Shown: positions 1 to 6,699 of the stretch, in pieces
Layout of the letters: the number at the start of each line of letters is the position of its first letter
Numbering within the stretch: position 1 is the first letter of the stretch
Assembly (NCBI GenBank): GCA_002774415.1
Contig: PEYL01000095.1
Location: 1-16,322 of the forward strand
Direction of reading: 5' to 3'
Source of the DNA: Candidatus Portnoybacteria bacterium CG08_land_8_20_14_0_20_40_83
GTDB lineage: Bacteria; Patescibacteriota; Minisyncoccia; Portnoybacterales; GWB1-42-6
DNA length: 16,322 bases
The notes under the pieces: model-generated
Told to the model about the DNA's origin: nothing
Databases searched by the model: none
What the model saw: only the letters and a program-made list of their open reading frames with translations
Position numbers and translations under genes: made by a program

Positions 1-438
1 AACAAAATTGTAGATACCCTTGTAGTCCACGCCCTAAACTATGCAAACTAGCCATTTGAAGTATCGACCCTTCAGGTGGCGAAGCTAACGCGTTAAGTTT
101 GCCGCCTGGGAAGTACGGCCGCAAGGCTAAAACTCAAAGAAATAGACGGGGACTTGCACAAGCGGTGGAGCATGTGGTTCAATTCGACGACAAGCGAGGA
201 ACCTTACCAGGTCTAGACACCCATCTGAAGTCTGTTGGAAACAGCCGACGTCTCACAAGGACAGATGGGCCAGGTATTGCACGGTTGTCGTCAGCTCGTG
301 GCGTGAGCTGTTCTCTTAAGTGAGGAAACGAGCGCAACCCCTATGCTGCGTTACAAGTGTCGCAGCAGACTGCCTCAGACAATGGGGAGGAAGGTGGGGA
401 CGACGTCAAATCAGCGTGATCCTTTGATGACCTGGGCT

Positions 439-469
<31 letters not shown>

Positions 470-611
470 AAGCGAAGCCGCAAGGCGGAGCTAATCCCAT
501 CAAAGCCGGCCCCAGTTCGGATTGAGGTCTGCAACCCGACCTCATGAAGCCGGAATCGCTAGTAATCGCGCATCAGCCATGGCGCGGTGAATACGTTCTC
601 AAGTCTTGTAC

Positions 612-1552
612 TCGGGTCGCTGTGCGATTGCACAAATTAGTCCGTTAAAATCGGGCCAGAAAAAGCGCAATTTTTTGAAGCGAAATCGCAGGTCTTTCCT
701 CGCGAGGGGACGACCGAAGGGTGAAATTAGCATTTCATAGCTTGAATAACAGTCGTGGCGCAACATATTGGTTATCCCGCGAGTACAGGGAGAAGCTATT
801 GCGTAATAAAACCCCATTAGATAATTTTATATCAAACGGGGCAAGTATGTTGCGTGTAGTGTTATCGAGATACGAAAGAAATGTTTGTGTGATTACCACA
901 GGAGATCTTGTATAATTATTCGAGGTTTGTTAACATCGAGATATATGCAAGAAGTCAGCAGAGTCCGTAGTACCGAAAGGAAACCATTTCAAAGAAATTT
1001 GAAGTTGTATAAGCCATTTGGGAAGGGACAAATTCGAAAGCAAAAACTCGATCCTTATTACATTGCGGGTTTTATCGATGGCGAAGGATCGTTTTCGGTC
1101 AGTTTGGGAAAACATAAAACCCTAAAAAGACGTATAGAAGTTAGGCCCGAATTTGAAATAGAATTACGGGCAGATGATCAAGAAATTTTGGAGAGAATTC
1201 TTATAACAATAGATTGTGGAAAAATTTATGATTGTTCGTATGATAGATATGGTTGGTATCCACATGTTAAGTATAAGATTACAAGCGTTAAGGATATGAG
1301 AAAATATCTTTTTCCTTTTCTTGATGCATATCCACTGCAAGCCAAAAAGGCAAAAATCTATAGATTTTTTAAAGAAATTGTACTGATGGTATGTAATAAA
1401 AAGCACTTAAGCGATAGGGGTTTTGAAAAAATAGTTGAACTTCGCAATGAAATCCGTAAATTAGGTAAAAAGAGCAAAACTTTCGGAAACCGCTAGGGTA
1501 CGGGAAAACCGTTTGCCCAGTGGTGTGGAGCACTAAATTTGATGACTCCAAT
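612..1552 (+). other. Intervening sequence (probable self-splicing intron) in the 16S decoding-region strand
   Basis: An insertion of about 940 nt separates CTTGTAC from ACCGCCCG, near E. coli position 1395, next to the decoding site. The exact ends are ambiguous, because ACTC occurs at both boundaries (610-613 and 1545-1548). Joining after 613 and before 1553 would give CTTGTACTCACCGCCCG, a form I associate with Parcubacteria; joining after 611 would give CTTGTACATACCG. The 5' part is structured: a 5-bp hairpin at 621-634, a nested hairpin at 692-716 containing CCTCGCGAGG (699-708), and a stem at 812-841 (CCCC/GGGG plus GATA/TATC). The 3' tail after the endonuclease gene has two more small hairpins (about 1499-1533). 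A group I intron is the likely class, because LAGLIDADG genes in bacterial rRNA usually ride in such introns. I could not identify the P7/P3 core, nor a U before and a G at the splice sites, so the class is not proven. Confidence 0.8.
945..1496 (+). CDS. LAGLIDADG homing endonuclease, intron-encoded
   Basis: Product of 183 aa. Residues 39-50 read YIAGFIDGEGSF, a textbook LAGLIDADG motif with the metal-binding acid at Glu47. There is one motif, so the enzyme would act as a homodimer that cleaves an intron-less 16S allele and promotes intron homing. The rest fits the LAGLIDADG_1 fold: a basic N-terminus (residues 6-34), beta strands around VRPEFEIEL, and basic C-terminal helices. I chose the ATG at 945, preceded by a weak GAG at 938-940. 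The frame is open back to a TTG at 885 that would add 20 residues, and an AGGAG at 900-904 lies downstream of that TTG. The gene sits entirely inside the 16S insertion, leaving about 55 nt of intron after its stop. It is AT-richer than the flanking rRNA, as expected for a mobile gene. A maturase role is possible but not shown. Confidence 0.9.
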   Translation: MQEVSRVRSTERKPFQRNLKLYKPFGKGQIRKQKLDPYYIAGFIDGEGSFSVSLGKHKTLKRRIEVRPEFEIELRADDQEILERILITIDCGKIYDCSYDRYGWYPHVKYKITSVKDMRKYLFPFLDAYPLQAKKAKIYRFFKEIVLMVCNKKHLSDRGFEKIVELRNEIRKLGKKSKTFGNR

Positions 1553-1683
1553 ACCGCCCGTCACACCAGGGAAGCCGGTAGTACCAGAAGCGCCATTTTA
1601 ATGGTTTCAAGGTAAGATCGGTGACAAAGGTGAAGTCGTAACAAGGCATCCGTAGCGGAAGCTGTGGATGGATCACCTCCTTT

Positions 1684-1946
1684 CTTATATATTTTTATAT
1701 AAGAGGAAATAGTGTCGATTGGTCAGGGTATGAGAATTCTTATCCTGACTGGGCCTTCCGAAGGCCTTAAATTCGGGATTAAAGAGCGTGTAATCACAAA
1801 TCCCGCTCCGAGACAACTTAAAGAGATTATTTGGTCATAATTGGTGTTTTGGCTTGGATTATGAATAATCACGAATTCGGCTCGCCAGCGTATGTTAGTG
1901 GTATTACTACAACGCAGTGGGCGAGCTCACGAATCATTACGAATAG
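1684..1946 (+). other. Structured 3' trailer of the 16S transcript, no 23S or tRNA
   Basis: The 260 nt after the 16S end contain a series of hairpins: a perfect 8-bp stem CTTATATA/TATATAAG (1684-1703); a long imperfect stem at 1722-1749 (GTCAGG/CCTGAC plus inner pairs); GGCCTT/AAGGCC (1752-1766); CGGGATT/AATCCCG (1774-1805); and a compound stem at 1875-1934 (ATTCG, GCTCGCC and GCGT pairing with ACGC, GGCGAGC and CGAAT). No open reading frame of note, no tRNA and no 23S start are present. The stems may serve 3' processing of the pre-16S transcript; that role is inference. Confidence 0.6.
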
Positions 1947-1983
1947 AAAAGACCCCCCATCTTTGATTTGGGGTCTTTTTGGT
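1947..1983 (+). terminator. Rho-independent terminator, probably bidirectional
   Basis: AAAAGACCCC (1947-1956) pairs with GGGGTCTTTT (1970-1979), followed by a T-run on the plus strand. On the minus strand the mirror hairpin is followed by TTTTCTATT, so it may also end the converging membrane-protein gene whose stop is at 1992. It closes the 16S unit without a 23S. Confidence 0.85.
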
Positions 1984-1991
1984 TAAAAAGA

Positions 1992-3503
1992 TTATTTTTT
2001 TAATATTATTGTCAGATCGTCACGATAAATTTTTTGCCAGCCGATCGCAGATAAATAGAAAGCAAGCGGCGAATCAGGACGGATCAGTGCTAAGTTTAAA
2101 TTATATTTTTCTATTAAAGAATTAGTTTGATTTAAATTTTTTGCCGCCTGCAAAATTTGATAATCGTCAAAAATATGTTTCGACGGTAATTTCCAATGGA
2201 CCATTCGGCCGTCAATAAAAACTTTTTGATTAGGCATTTGCCACAAAATATATCCGCCCCAATTGTATTCATTAAATAAACGATCAGTGGCAAGTGGTAG
2301 GTGGTTGGAAGCGAGGAATTTTACTGCGCCGTATGGAAAATTGGCTTCTTTGGCAAGCGTTTGCGGATTCGTGTCTTGAACCCAGACTTGTTTTATATTG
2401 TGCCAGCCCGCATAAAATGCAAGCGCAAAAATTATTAATAATATGGTAGGCGTTTTTATTAAATCCAATAAATTTTTGCCCGTAAAGTTCTCTATCGTTA
2501 ATACCGCGAGAGGAGAACTGGCAATGAAAAAAAGCGGCAAATTGCGCCAGGCAAGCAGAGCAAAAACAAAAAAAATAGCAGAGAGGGCGATTAAAGTAAA
2601 ATCGTGCTTCTTTGCAAAAAATTGTGCGCCGAACAAAAATAATGCAAAAAATACGGTCGGCAAGAAAACATCCATGCCGGCAGAAAATAAAGGCCGCCAT
2701 TCGATAATTTGTGAGCGGCCGGCAAAATCGGAAAGCGTCCGCCAAACTTCTTCGTAGATTCTTAAACCGTAAGGATTAAGGAGGGTGGCGGCTAGAGAAA
2801 GAAAAAATATTGCCAGAAGCCAAAATTTTATTCCCTGAGCTTGTCGAAGGGTAAAATTTTGGCGTTGAGCGGTTATGCCTTCGACAAGCTCAGGCGATAA
2901 CCGCTTATATTTAAAAGACTCAAAAATTATAAAAATTACAAACAATACCAAGCCAGCCACAAACCCTGGATGGATATTTGTCCAAATTACGAATAAAAGA
3001 GGCAGCCACCAGATAATTTTGCTGTGGGGATTGTTGCGCCATCGCAAAATGATAAAAATCAATATTGCCAAACCAAGGACGCTCCAAATTTGATCGCGAA
3101 TACCGACAACCGACACACTTAAAATGCTGCCCAACAATGCGGCGATTATTTGATAAGATAATTCGGTTTGATAAGCTCGCGCGACCAGAAAAAAAGCCGC
3201 AGCGGTTATTAGCGAAAAAATTATTGAAAGGCCAAAAAACCCAAAAAGTTTTTGGAATAAAGCAACAAAAATATCGGATAACCACGAATAAGAAATCCAC
3301 GGAAAATCGCTCATGGTAAAAGAATAAGGGTCAAAATGAGAGATGGTATGATTAGCAAGGATATCTTGCCCGATTTTAAGATGCCAGCCAAAATCAGGGT
3401 CAGTCGGCGCTTGTAAGCTGATAAAAAAAATTAAAAAAAGACCCAGAATAAAAAAAATCCGGGTTTGACCTTTTTCTTTAAGGATTGATTTTAGAGCTTG
3501 CAT
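1992..3503 (-). CDS. Polytopic membrane protein, GT-C glycosyltransferase-like
   Basis: Product of 503 aa with about ten hydrophobic segments. The first membrane helix (residues 15-31) is followed by an extracytoplasmic loop with DPDFGWHLKIGQDIL (35-49), a pattern seen in ArnT/PMT-like GT-C proteins that use polyprenyl-phosphate sugars. The acidic DPD there is the usual catalytic region of such enzymes. The C-terminal soluble part contains YNWGGYILW and VFIDGR (about 413-433), typical of a large uncharacterised bacterial family. The specific sugar and acceptor cannot be told. Residues about 201-229 are encoded by a pair of inverted REP-like repeats and give SPELVEG and LRQAQG, so this loop is probably an insertion. 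The ATG at 3503 has no clear Shine-Dalgarno sequence. The gene converges with the 16S unit and shares its terminator. Confidence 0.65.
   Translation of the reverse strand: MQALKSILKEKGQTRIFFILGLFLIFFISLQAPTDPDFGWHLKIGQDILANHTISHFDPYSFTMSDFPWISYSWLSDIFVALFQKLFGFFGLSIIFSLITAAAFFLVARAYQTELSYQIIAALLGSILSVSVVGIRDQIWSVLGLAILIFIILRWRNNPHSKIIWWLPLLFVIWTNIHPGFVAGLVLFVIFIIFESFKYKRLSPELVEGITAQRQNFTLRQAQGIKFWLLAIFFLSLAATLLNPYGLRIYEEVWRTLSDFAGRSQIIEWRPLFSAGMDVFLPTVFFALFLFGAQFFAKKHDFTLIALSAIFFVFALLAWRNLPLFFIASSPLAVLTIENFTGKNLLDLIKTPTILLIIFALAFYAGWHNIKQVWVQDTNPQTLAKEANFPYGAVKFLASNHLPLATDRLFNEYNWGGYILWQMPNQKVFIDGRMVHWKLPSKHIFDDYQILQAAKNLNQTNSLIEKYNLNLALIRPDSPLAFYLSAIGWQKIYRDDLTIILKK
2821..2900. repeat. Paired inverted REP-like elements inside the membrane-protein gene
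   Basis: CCCTGAGCTTGTCGAAGGG (2833-2851) and its inverse CCTTCGACAAGCTCAGG (2878-2894) lie 26 nt apart. Each copy has extra inverted arms of unrelated sequence: CAAAATTTTA/TAAAATTTTG around the first, GCGGTTAT/ATAACCGC around the second. The whole block is read through in frame on the minus strand. From memory this CTTCGACAAGCTCAG core is a widespread bacterial repeat. Confidence 0.85.
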
Positions 3504-3530
3504 GAAGTAAAATTTGAGTAGCGGAAATAA

Positions 3531-3613
3531 TTTTTCCCTTTAGTAAAGGGGGATTAATGGGGATTTAATTCATTCTCTAAATCCCTCCCACCCTCCCTTT
3601 TTCAAAGGGAGGA
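3531..3613. repeat. CCCTTT/AAAGGG palindromic repeat, intergenic copy
   Basis: Two hairpins, CCCTTTA/TAAAGGG (3536-3550) and CCTCCCTTT/AAAGGGAGG (3592-3612), are linked by GGGATTTA (3560-3567) and TAAATCCC (3578-3585), which also pair. The same design recurs at 11099-11158, 14919-14960 and 15619-15690. This copy fills the gap upstream of both the membrane-protein gene and tRNA-Leu. Confidence 0.8.
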
Positions 3614-3623
3614 GTGCAATAAA

Positions 3624-3706
3624 GTCCTCGTGGCGGAATTGGCATACGCGTACGGCTTAGGACCGTATCCTTAAAAGGGTTGTGGGTTCAACTCCCACCG
3701 AGGACA
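3624..3706 (+). tRNA. tRNA-Leu, anticodon UAG
   Basis: The acceptor stem GTCCTCG (3624-3630) pairs with CGAGGAC (3699-3705), with discriminator A at 3706. The anticodon loop CTTAGGA sits between ACGG and CCGT and gives anticodon TAG. A long variable arm (ATCCTT AAA AGGG region), typical of leucine tRNAs, precedes the T-arm GTGGGTTCAACTCCCAC. The 3' CCA is not encoded (ACA follows the stem). It is the only plus-strand gene between the 16S and the GT2 gene, and I see no convincing promoter. Confidence 0.95.
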
Positions 3707-3877
3707 CAATAAAAATCAAAATTCAAAATTACAACGTAAAGTTGTGTGGCAACCACGTTGCTTTACGCAGTGCAAAATTAAAAATTGGATGGTTAGTAAA
3801 ATCTACTTTCGCTGCTTGATTAATTTTACATTTTGAACTGTCATTTTGATTTTTGATATTTGCAATTTGCATTAATA
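3707..3877. other. AT-rich gap with a palindrome and a dispersed repeat
   Basis: A nested inverted repeat runs from 3735 to 3767 (CGTAAAG/CTTTACG around GTGG/CCAC). Positions about 3820-3875 carry a low-complexity sequence (TGTCATTTTGATTTTTGATA, then TTTGCA) that recurs almost identically at about 16158-16195. No gene is visible. Confidence 0.6.
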
Positions 3878-5566
3878 TTATTCCAGCGGATTTCTGACCG
3901 TGGGATAAAGGGCAGGGGAGCGGTAATTTGACCAGAAAGTATCTTTTTTTTCCAAAACTCCATCGCGCCAGATCTCCTGATATAAAACAGTTTTCATTGA
4001 GCCGTCGGAATTTGACTGCAGAATTGTCGGCCCCAAAACCCTAACTTCACGATTATCTTTAGTGCCGTAAATTTCAAATGTGATTTGCGTGCCTTTTATT
4101 TTTGGCTGTATCAAAATGTTGCCCGGCGTGTCGTTTAAAAAGCGCAGATCCGGATGCGGCGGATAAACTGTGGCGTCAAATCCCTGAGGGTTATAATATC
4201 TGACCGGGAAAGCGTGAGGGTAGCGTTCCGTGATTTTTAAACCAGCATTTATCGCGGCTCTGAAAAGAGTCGTTGAAATTTGGCATAATCCTCCGCCGTA
4301 TTCTGGGATTGTTTTATTGTTTTTTATTACAAGTTCGGGAAGATAGCCCTGGTCGGTTTCAATTTCGCCGATGTTTTCAATAAAAGAAAATTCTTGGCCG
4401 GGTTCAAGCAGTATGCCGCTTAATTTAGCGGCGCCAACGGAGATATTGTGTATTCTATTATTTGGCGAGCCAGCAAAAGAAGAAGTGCCTATGCCAAGCA
4501 GATTAGTTAAGCCGAGCGTGTCGATTGTTTGGGTAGAGATTTCCGGCTCAATTTTTTTCACTAAAAGATTAATTTCTTTCTGTCCGCTTTGAACCCCTTC
4601 GCTTATTTTTTTTGCGCTTTCATCAATTTGCAGCTGGAACCCTTCTTGGGAAAGGTCAAAAGCAATAACTTTGCCGTCCTGGACCGAAAGTTTTGCATTA
4701 ACCGCTTCTTTATTTATGCTGGGAGCCAGTTGAGACAAAAAATCTTTTACGGCAGCTTCTGAAATAACAGTTGCCATCGTTTGCCCTTGGTTCTTTAAGG
4801 GAATAAAATCCAGCCAATCCAATAAAATCTGTTTTTCTATTGGCCAGCTATCATTGCCGTTTTTCAATAGATAAGGAGCAAGACCGATAATTTTTTTGGC
4901 TTGTATGTTAGCGATATCATTTTTGTCTTGCGTTAAAGTTGGCTGTTGAACAATCTTTTTTATTTCAATTGGCTTGCGGGAAAAAGTAGCAATTTGTTGA
5001 TCAATTTGATTTGTCAGGTCGCAATTATCAAAAATCTCTCCGGCCTGGGCAGGCACAAAAGAGAAGTCATCTGTGGTTGCGTCATAAACCAGCCTTGCGT
5101 TTTTGGCAGGCGATTCCATCAAGGATAAATTATTTTGAACAAAATTTAATATTTTTTGTTTGTTGTGCTTGAAAGATAAATTTTGCTGTTTTTTGCCAAA
5201 TAGAGCCTGGATTTGGTCAACCATTTTGCCAAAAATTGAATCCTGTTTTTGCCGGCCAACATTAAAGGTATTTTGGAGTGTTTGGTCTGGTTTAAAGCTG
5301 ATACCCAATTCTTCTGGCAAGAATGTCCATTGTTTATTCTGATATCTTAATTCAATCGGCTGCTTTTTTGCCTGTTCGATTAAACTATCTATTTTTTCTT
5401 TAGCTGCCTCATATTTCAATCCGCCAATATTTTGTCCGGCAAGGCGAATTCCCCAGTCAACCCTTTTATAGTTTGCGGCTTGCAAAATTGAAACTGACAA
5501 AAATCCGGCTGTAGCCAGCCCGACAAAAAAGAATATAAATTTATGATTTTTGACAAAAGATAGCAT
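3878..5566 (-). CDS. VanW family envelope protein with peptidoglycan-binding-type repeats
   Basis: Product of 562 aa. Residues 10-29 form an N-terminal membrane anchor, so the rest is extracytoplasmic. Residues about 35-210 and 220-340 look like two repeats of the domain known as PG_binding_4, each with the pattern of an AxxxI-type helix followed by the strand ELRYQNKQWTF or its equivalent. The VanW domain occupies about 375-505 and contains EPGQEFSF (388-395), YGGGLCQISTTLF (423-435), the HAFPV region (451-455) and GFDATVYPPHPDL (462-474). The family is named after a gene in some vancomycin-resistance clusters; its biochemical role is not established, and no resistance role should be inferred here. 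It lies alone between tRNA-Leu and a palindromic repeat block that reaches right up to its ATG, with no strong Shine-Dalgarno sequence. Confidence 0.9.
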   Translation of the reverse strand: MLSFVKNHKFIFFFVGLATAGFLSVSILQAANYKRVDWGIRLAGQNIGGLKYEAAKEKIDSLIEQAKKQPIELRYQNKQWTFLPEELGISFKPDQTLQNTFNVGRQKQDSIFGKMVDQIQALFGKKQQNLSFKHNKQKILNFVQNNLSLMESPAKNARLVYDATTDDFSFVPAQAGEIFDNCDLTNQIDQQIATFSRKPIEIKKIVQQPTLTQDKNDIANIQAKKIIGLAPYLLKNGNDSWPIEKQILLDWLDFIPLKNQGQTMATVISEAAVKDFLSQLAPSINKEAVNAKLSVQDGKVIAFDLSQEGFQLQIDESAKKISEGVQSGQKEINLLVKKIEPEISTQTIDTLGLTNLLGIGTSSFAGSPNNRIHNISVGAAKLSGILLEPGQEFSFIENIGEIETDQGYLPELVIKNNKTIPEYGGGLCQISTTLFRAAINAGLKITERYPHAFPVRYYNPQGFDATVYPPHPDLRFLNDTPGNILIQPKIKGTQITFEIYGTKDNREVRVLGPTILQSNSDGSMKTVLYQEIWRDGVLEKKDTFWSNYRSPALYPTVRNPLE

Positions 5567-5765
5567 TCCAGGTAGTAGAAATTCGACATTTTATGATAAA
5601 TTGTTATCACACAAGCCTTTTATTTTTTATGCCAAGTTAATGAAAATAGATGTCTTATTTTGTTCCCCCTTGCGACAGTCGAATTTTCCAGGTAGTAGAA
5701 ATTCGACTCGTTTTGTATTTTGTTGCCTTCGGCAACCAGTCGAATTTTCACTGCCTGGTTTTCAC
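5566..5765. repeat. Two-copy palindromic repeat upstream of the vanW-family gene
   Basis: The 22-nt sequence that starts TTCCAGGTAGTAG and ends AAATTCGAC occurs at 5566-5587 and again at 5686-5707. Each copy is answered by an inverted GTCGAATTTT (5679-5688 and 5739-5748). The second unit forms a long hairpin from CCAGG (5688-5692) to CCTGG, with a GTTGCC/GGCAAC stem in its centre. The first copy abuts the start codon of the downstream gene, so the repeat forms its 5' leader. Confidence 0.8.
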
Positions 5766-5797
5766 TGCCCGGCATTACTTTATTATCAAATAATTTT

Positions 5798-5830
5798 ATA
5801 AAAAAAACAACCCTAAAGGGCTGTCTTTTT
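5798..5830 (-). terminator. Rho-independent terminator downstream of hsp20
   Basis: On the minus strand ACAGCCCT pairs with AGGGTTGT (plus positions 5807-5824, one mismatch), followed by a run of Ts (complement of the A-run 5800-5806). The A/T-runs are roughly symmetric, so it could act in both directions. Confidence 0.7.
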
Positions 5831-5870
5831 AGTTTCTGCAATTTACCAGGATTTCAACGTTTTTAGGTTT

Positions 5871-6006
5871 ATCCCGTTACATCCAGAAATCCTTTGCCTT
5901 TAGGCAAAGGATGAACCCCGTTAGATATTTATCTAACGGGATGAACGGAAAGTAAAAAAAGAGAACTTTTTGAATACTCCGTCCTTAAGGGCGGATGTAA
6001 CGGGAT
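5871..6006. repeat. 136-bp element with 14-bp terminal inverted repeats and nested hairpins
   Basis: Perfect terminal inverted repeats ATCCCGTTACATCC (5871-5884) and GGATGTAACGGGAT (5993-6006) enclose three hairpins: ATCCTTTGCC/GGCAAAGGAT (5889-5912), CCCGTTAGATA/TATCTAACGGG (5917-5940) and TCCGTCCT/AGGGCGGA (about 5978-5995). Motifs recur between parts (CCCGTTA, GGATGAAC). It has no coding capacity and ends exactly at the base before the hsp20 stop codon. The organisation is like a MITE or a composite REP; no clear target duplication is visible. Confidence 0.75.
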
Positions 6007-6495
6007 TTATTCCGTTGCGATTTTTATTTTTTTGGTTTTAATCTTTTCAATTTTTGGCAACCTGATTGTCAGAATTCCATTTTTAAGATTTGCCTCTGTA
6101 CTATCTGCTTCAACATCAACCGGCAAAATTACTGAGCGTGAAAATGAACCCCAATAGCACTCCTGATAATAATAATCATCTGTTTGAATTTCTTCATCTT
6201 TTTCTCTTTTTCCCCGAATAGTTACCATATCGTTGGTTATGGTTATATCCAGATCTTCGGGCTTGACGCCGGCAATAGTGGATTTTATGACAATGTGATT
6301 GGGCGTTTGGTAGACATCAATTGTTAATTGTCCCTCGGATTCGGGAAGCCATTCTGAAGAATCAGATTCAACAGGCGCTTCATGAATTTTTGGCTTTTCT
6401 GCTTCTTTTACTTTTGATCTTTCTGGAGGGTCAAAAGAACCATCATTGGACGAGGCTCCGGTCAGCCTCTCAAGAAAGTTAGGTTTTTTGCTCAT
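6007..6495 (-). CDS. Hsp20 / alpha-crystallin family small heat-shock protein
   Basis: Product of 162 aa. An ATP-independent holdase chaperone that binds unfolding proteins in the cytoplasm as an oligomer. Residues 1-50 are a variable, charged N-terminal arm. The alpha-crystallin domain runs from about 55 to 150: LTIDVYQTPNHIVIKSTIAGV (57-77) matches the beta2-beta3 region, DLDITITNDMVTIRGKRE (81-98) the beta4-beta5 region, and YWGSFSRSVILPVDV (114-128) the beta6-beta7 region. The signature LKNGILTIRLPK is at 137-148. A short C-terminal tail (KTKKIKIATE) contains an IKI motif that fits the I-x-I oligomer contact. The gene has its own candidate promoter and a leader of about 150 nt that can fold over the ribosome-binding region, and it ends at a palindromic element and terminator. 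Confidence 0.92.
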   Translation of the reverse strand: MSKKPNFLERLTGASSNDGSFDPPERSKVKEAEKPKIHEAPVESDSSEWLPESEGQLTIDVYQTPNHIVIKSTIAGVKPEDLDITITNDMVTIRGKREKDEEIQTDDYYYQECYWGSFSRSVILPVDVEADSTEANLKNGILTIRLPKIEKIKTKKIKIATE

Positions 6496-6503
6496 ATGGA
6501 TTT

Positions 6504-6605
6504 ATCCCCACACCTTTTAAAATACTGCAGCCTGCTACAGTTAGGTTGACACCCTATGTTCACAACGGCTGGATAAACATCGTTGTAAGCATAAGGTGAG
6601 GGGAT
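6504..6605 (-). promoter_or_regulatory. Structured 5' leader of hsp20, possible RNA thermometer
   Basis: In the transcript, ATCCCCTCACCTT pairs with AAGGTGTGGGGAT (12 of 13 positions), closing a multibranch structure about 100 nt long. Inside are CAACG/CGTTG and CTGTAGC/GCTGCAG stems. The 3' arm contains the purine-rich GGTGTGGGGA nearest the start codon (GGGGA ends 9 nt before the ATG), so the stem would hide the likely ribosome-binding site. The regulatory role is inference. Confidence 0.45.
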
Positions 6606-6650
6606 TTAATTGACGGCGAGGGATCCGCAAAGTTTAATTTGTCTTTTTAT

Positions 6651-6679
6651 ATTTTAACTCTTATTGAAATACCGTGCAA
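6651..6679 (-). promoter_or_regulatory. Candidate sigma-70-type promoter for hsp20
   Basis: On the minus strand TTGCAC (6674-6679), a 17-nt spacer and TAAAAT (6651-6656) form a promoter-like pair. Transcription would start at about 6644, giving a leader of about 150 nt that contains the folded element at 6504-6605. It lies just downstream of the prsW-like stop. Confidence 0.5.
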
Positions 6680-6699
6680 TAGGACGCCAATAAAAAATT

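Noticed and set aside
621..640. GTGCGATTGC near the start of the insertion as a group II intron 5' end
   Set aside because: No domain V hairpin is present near the 3' end, and the exon would gain unexplained bases.
2284..3319. Overlapping frames inside the GT-C-like gene on both strands (2284-2745, 2443-2757, 2920-3300, 3065-3319)
   Set aside because: Shadows of the 503-residue gene, with no recognisable domains.
3531..3613. Repeated hairpins as a CRISPR array
   Set aside because: There are no regularly spaced direct repeats with unique spacers and no cas genes.
3878..5566. VanW-family gene as a sign of vancomycin resistance
   Set aside because: No vanHAX-type ligase or reductase is nearby, and the family is widespread in bacteria without resistance.
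5416..5841. Small frames across the repeat block upstream of the vanW-family gene (5416-5610, 5550-5801, 5620-5841)
   Set aside because: They translate the palindromic repeats themselves and have no family resemblance.
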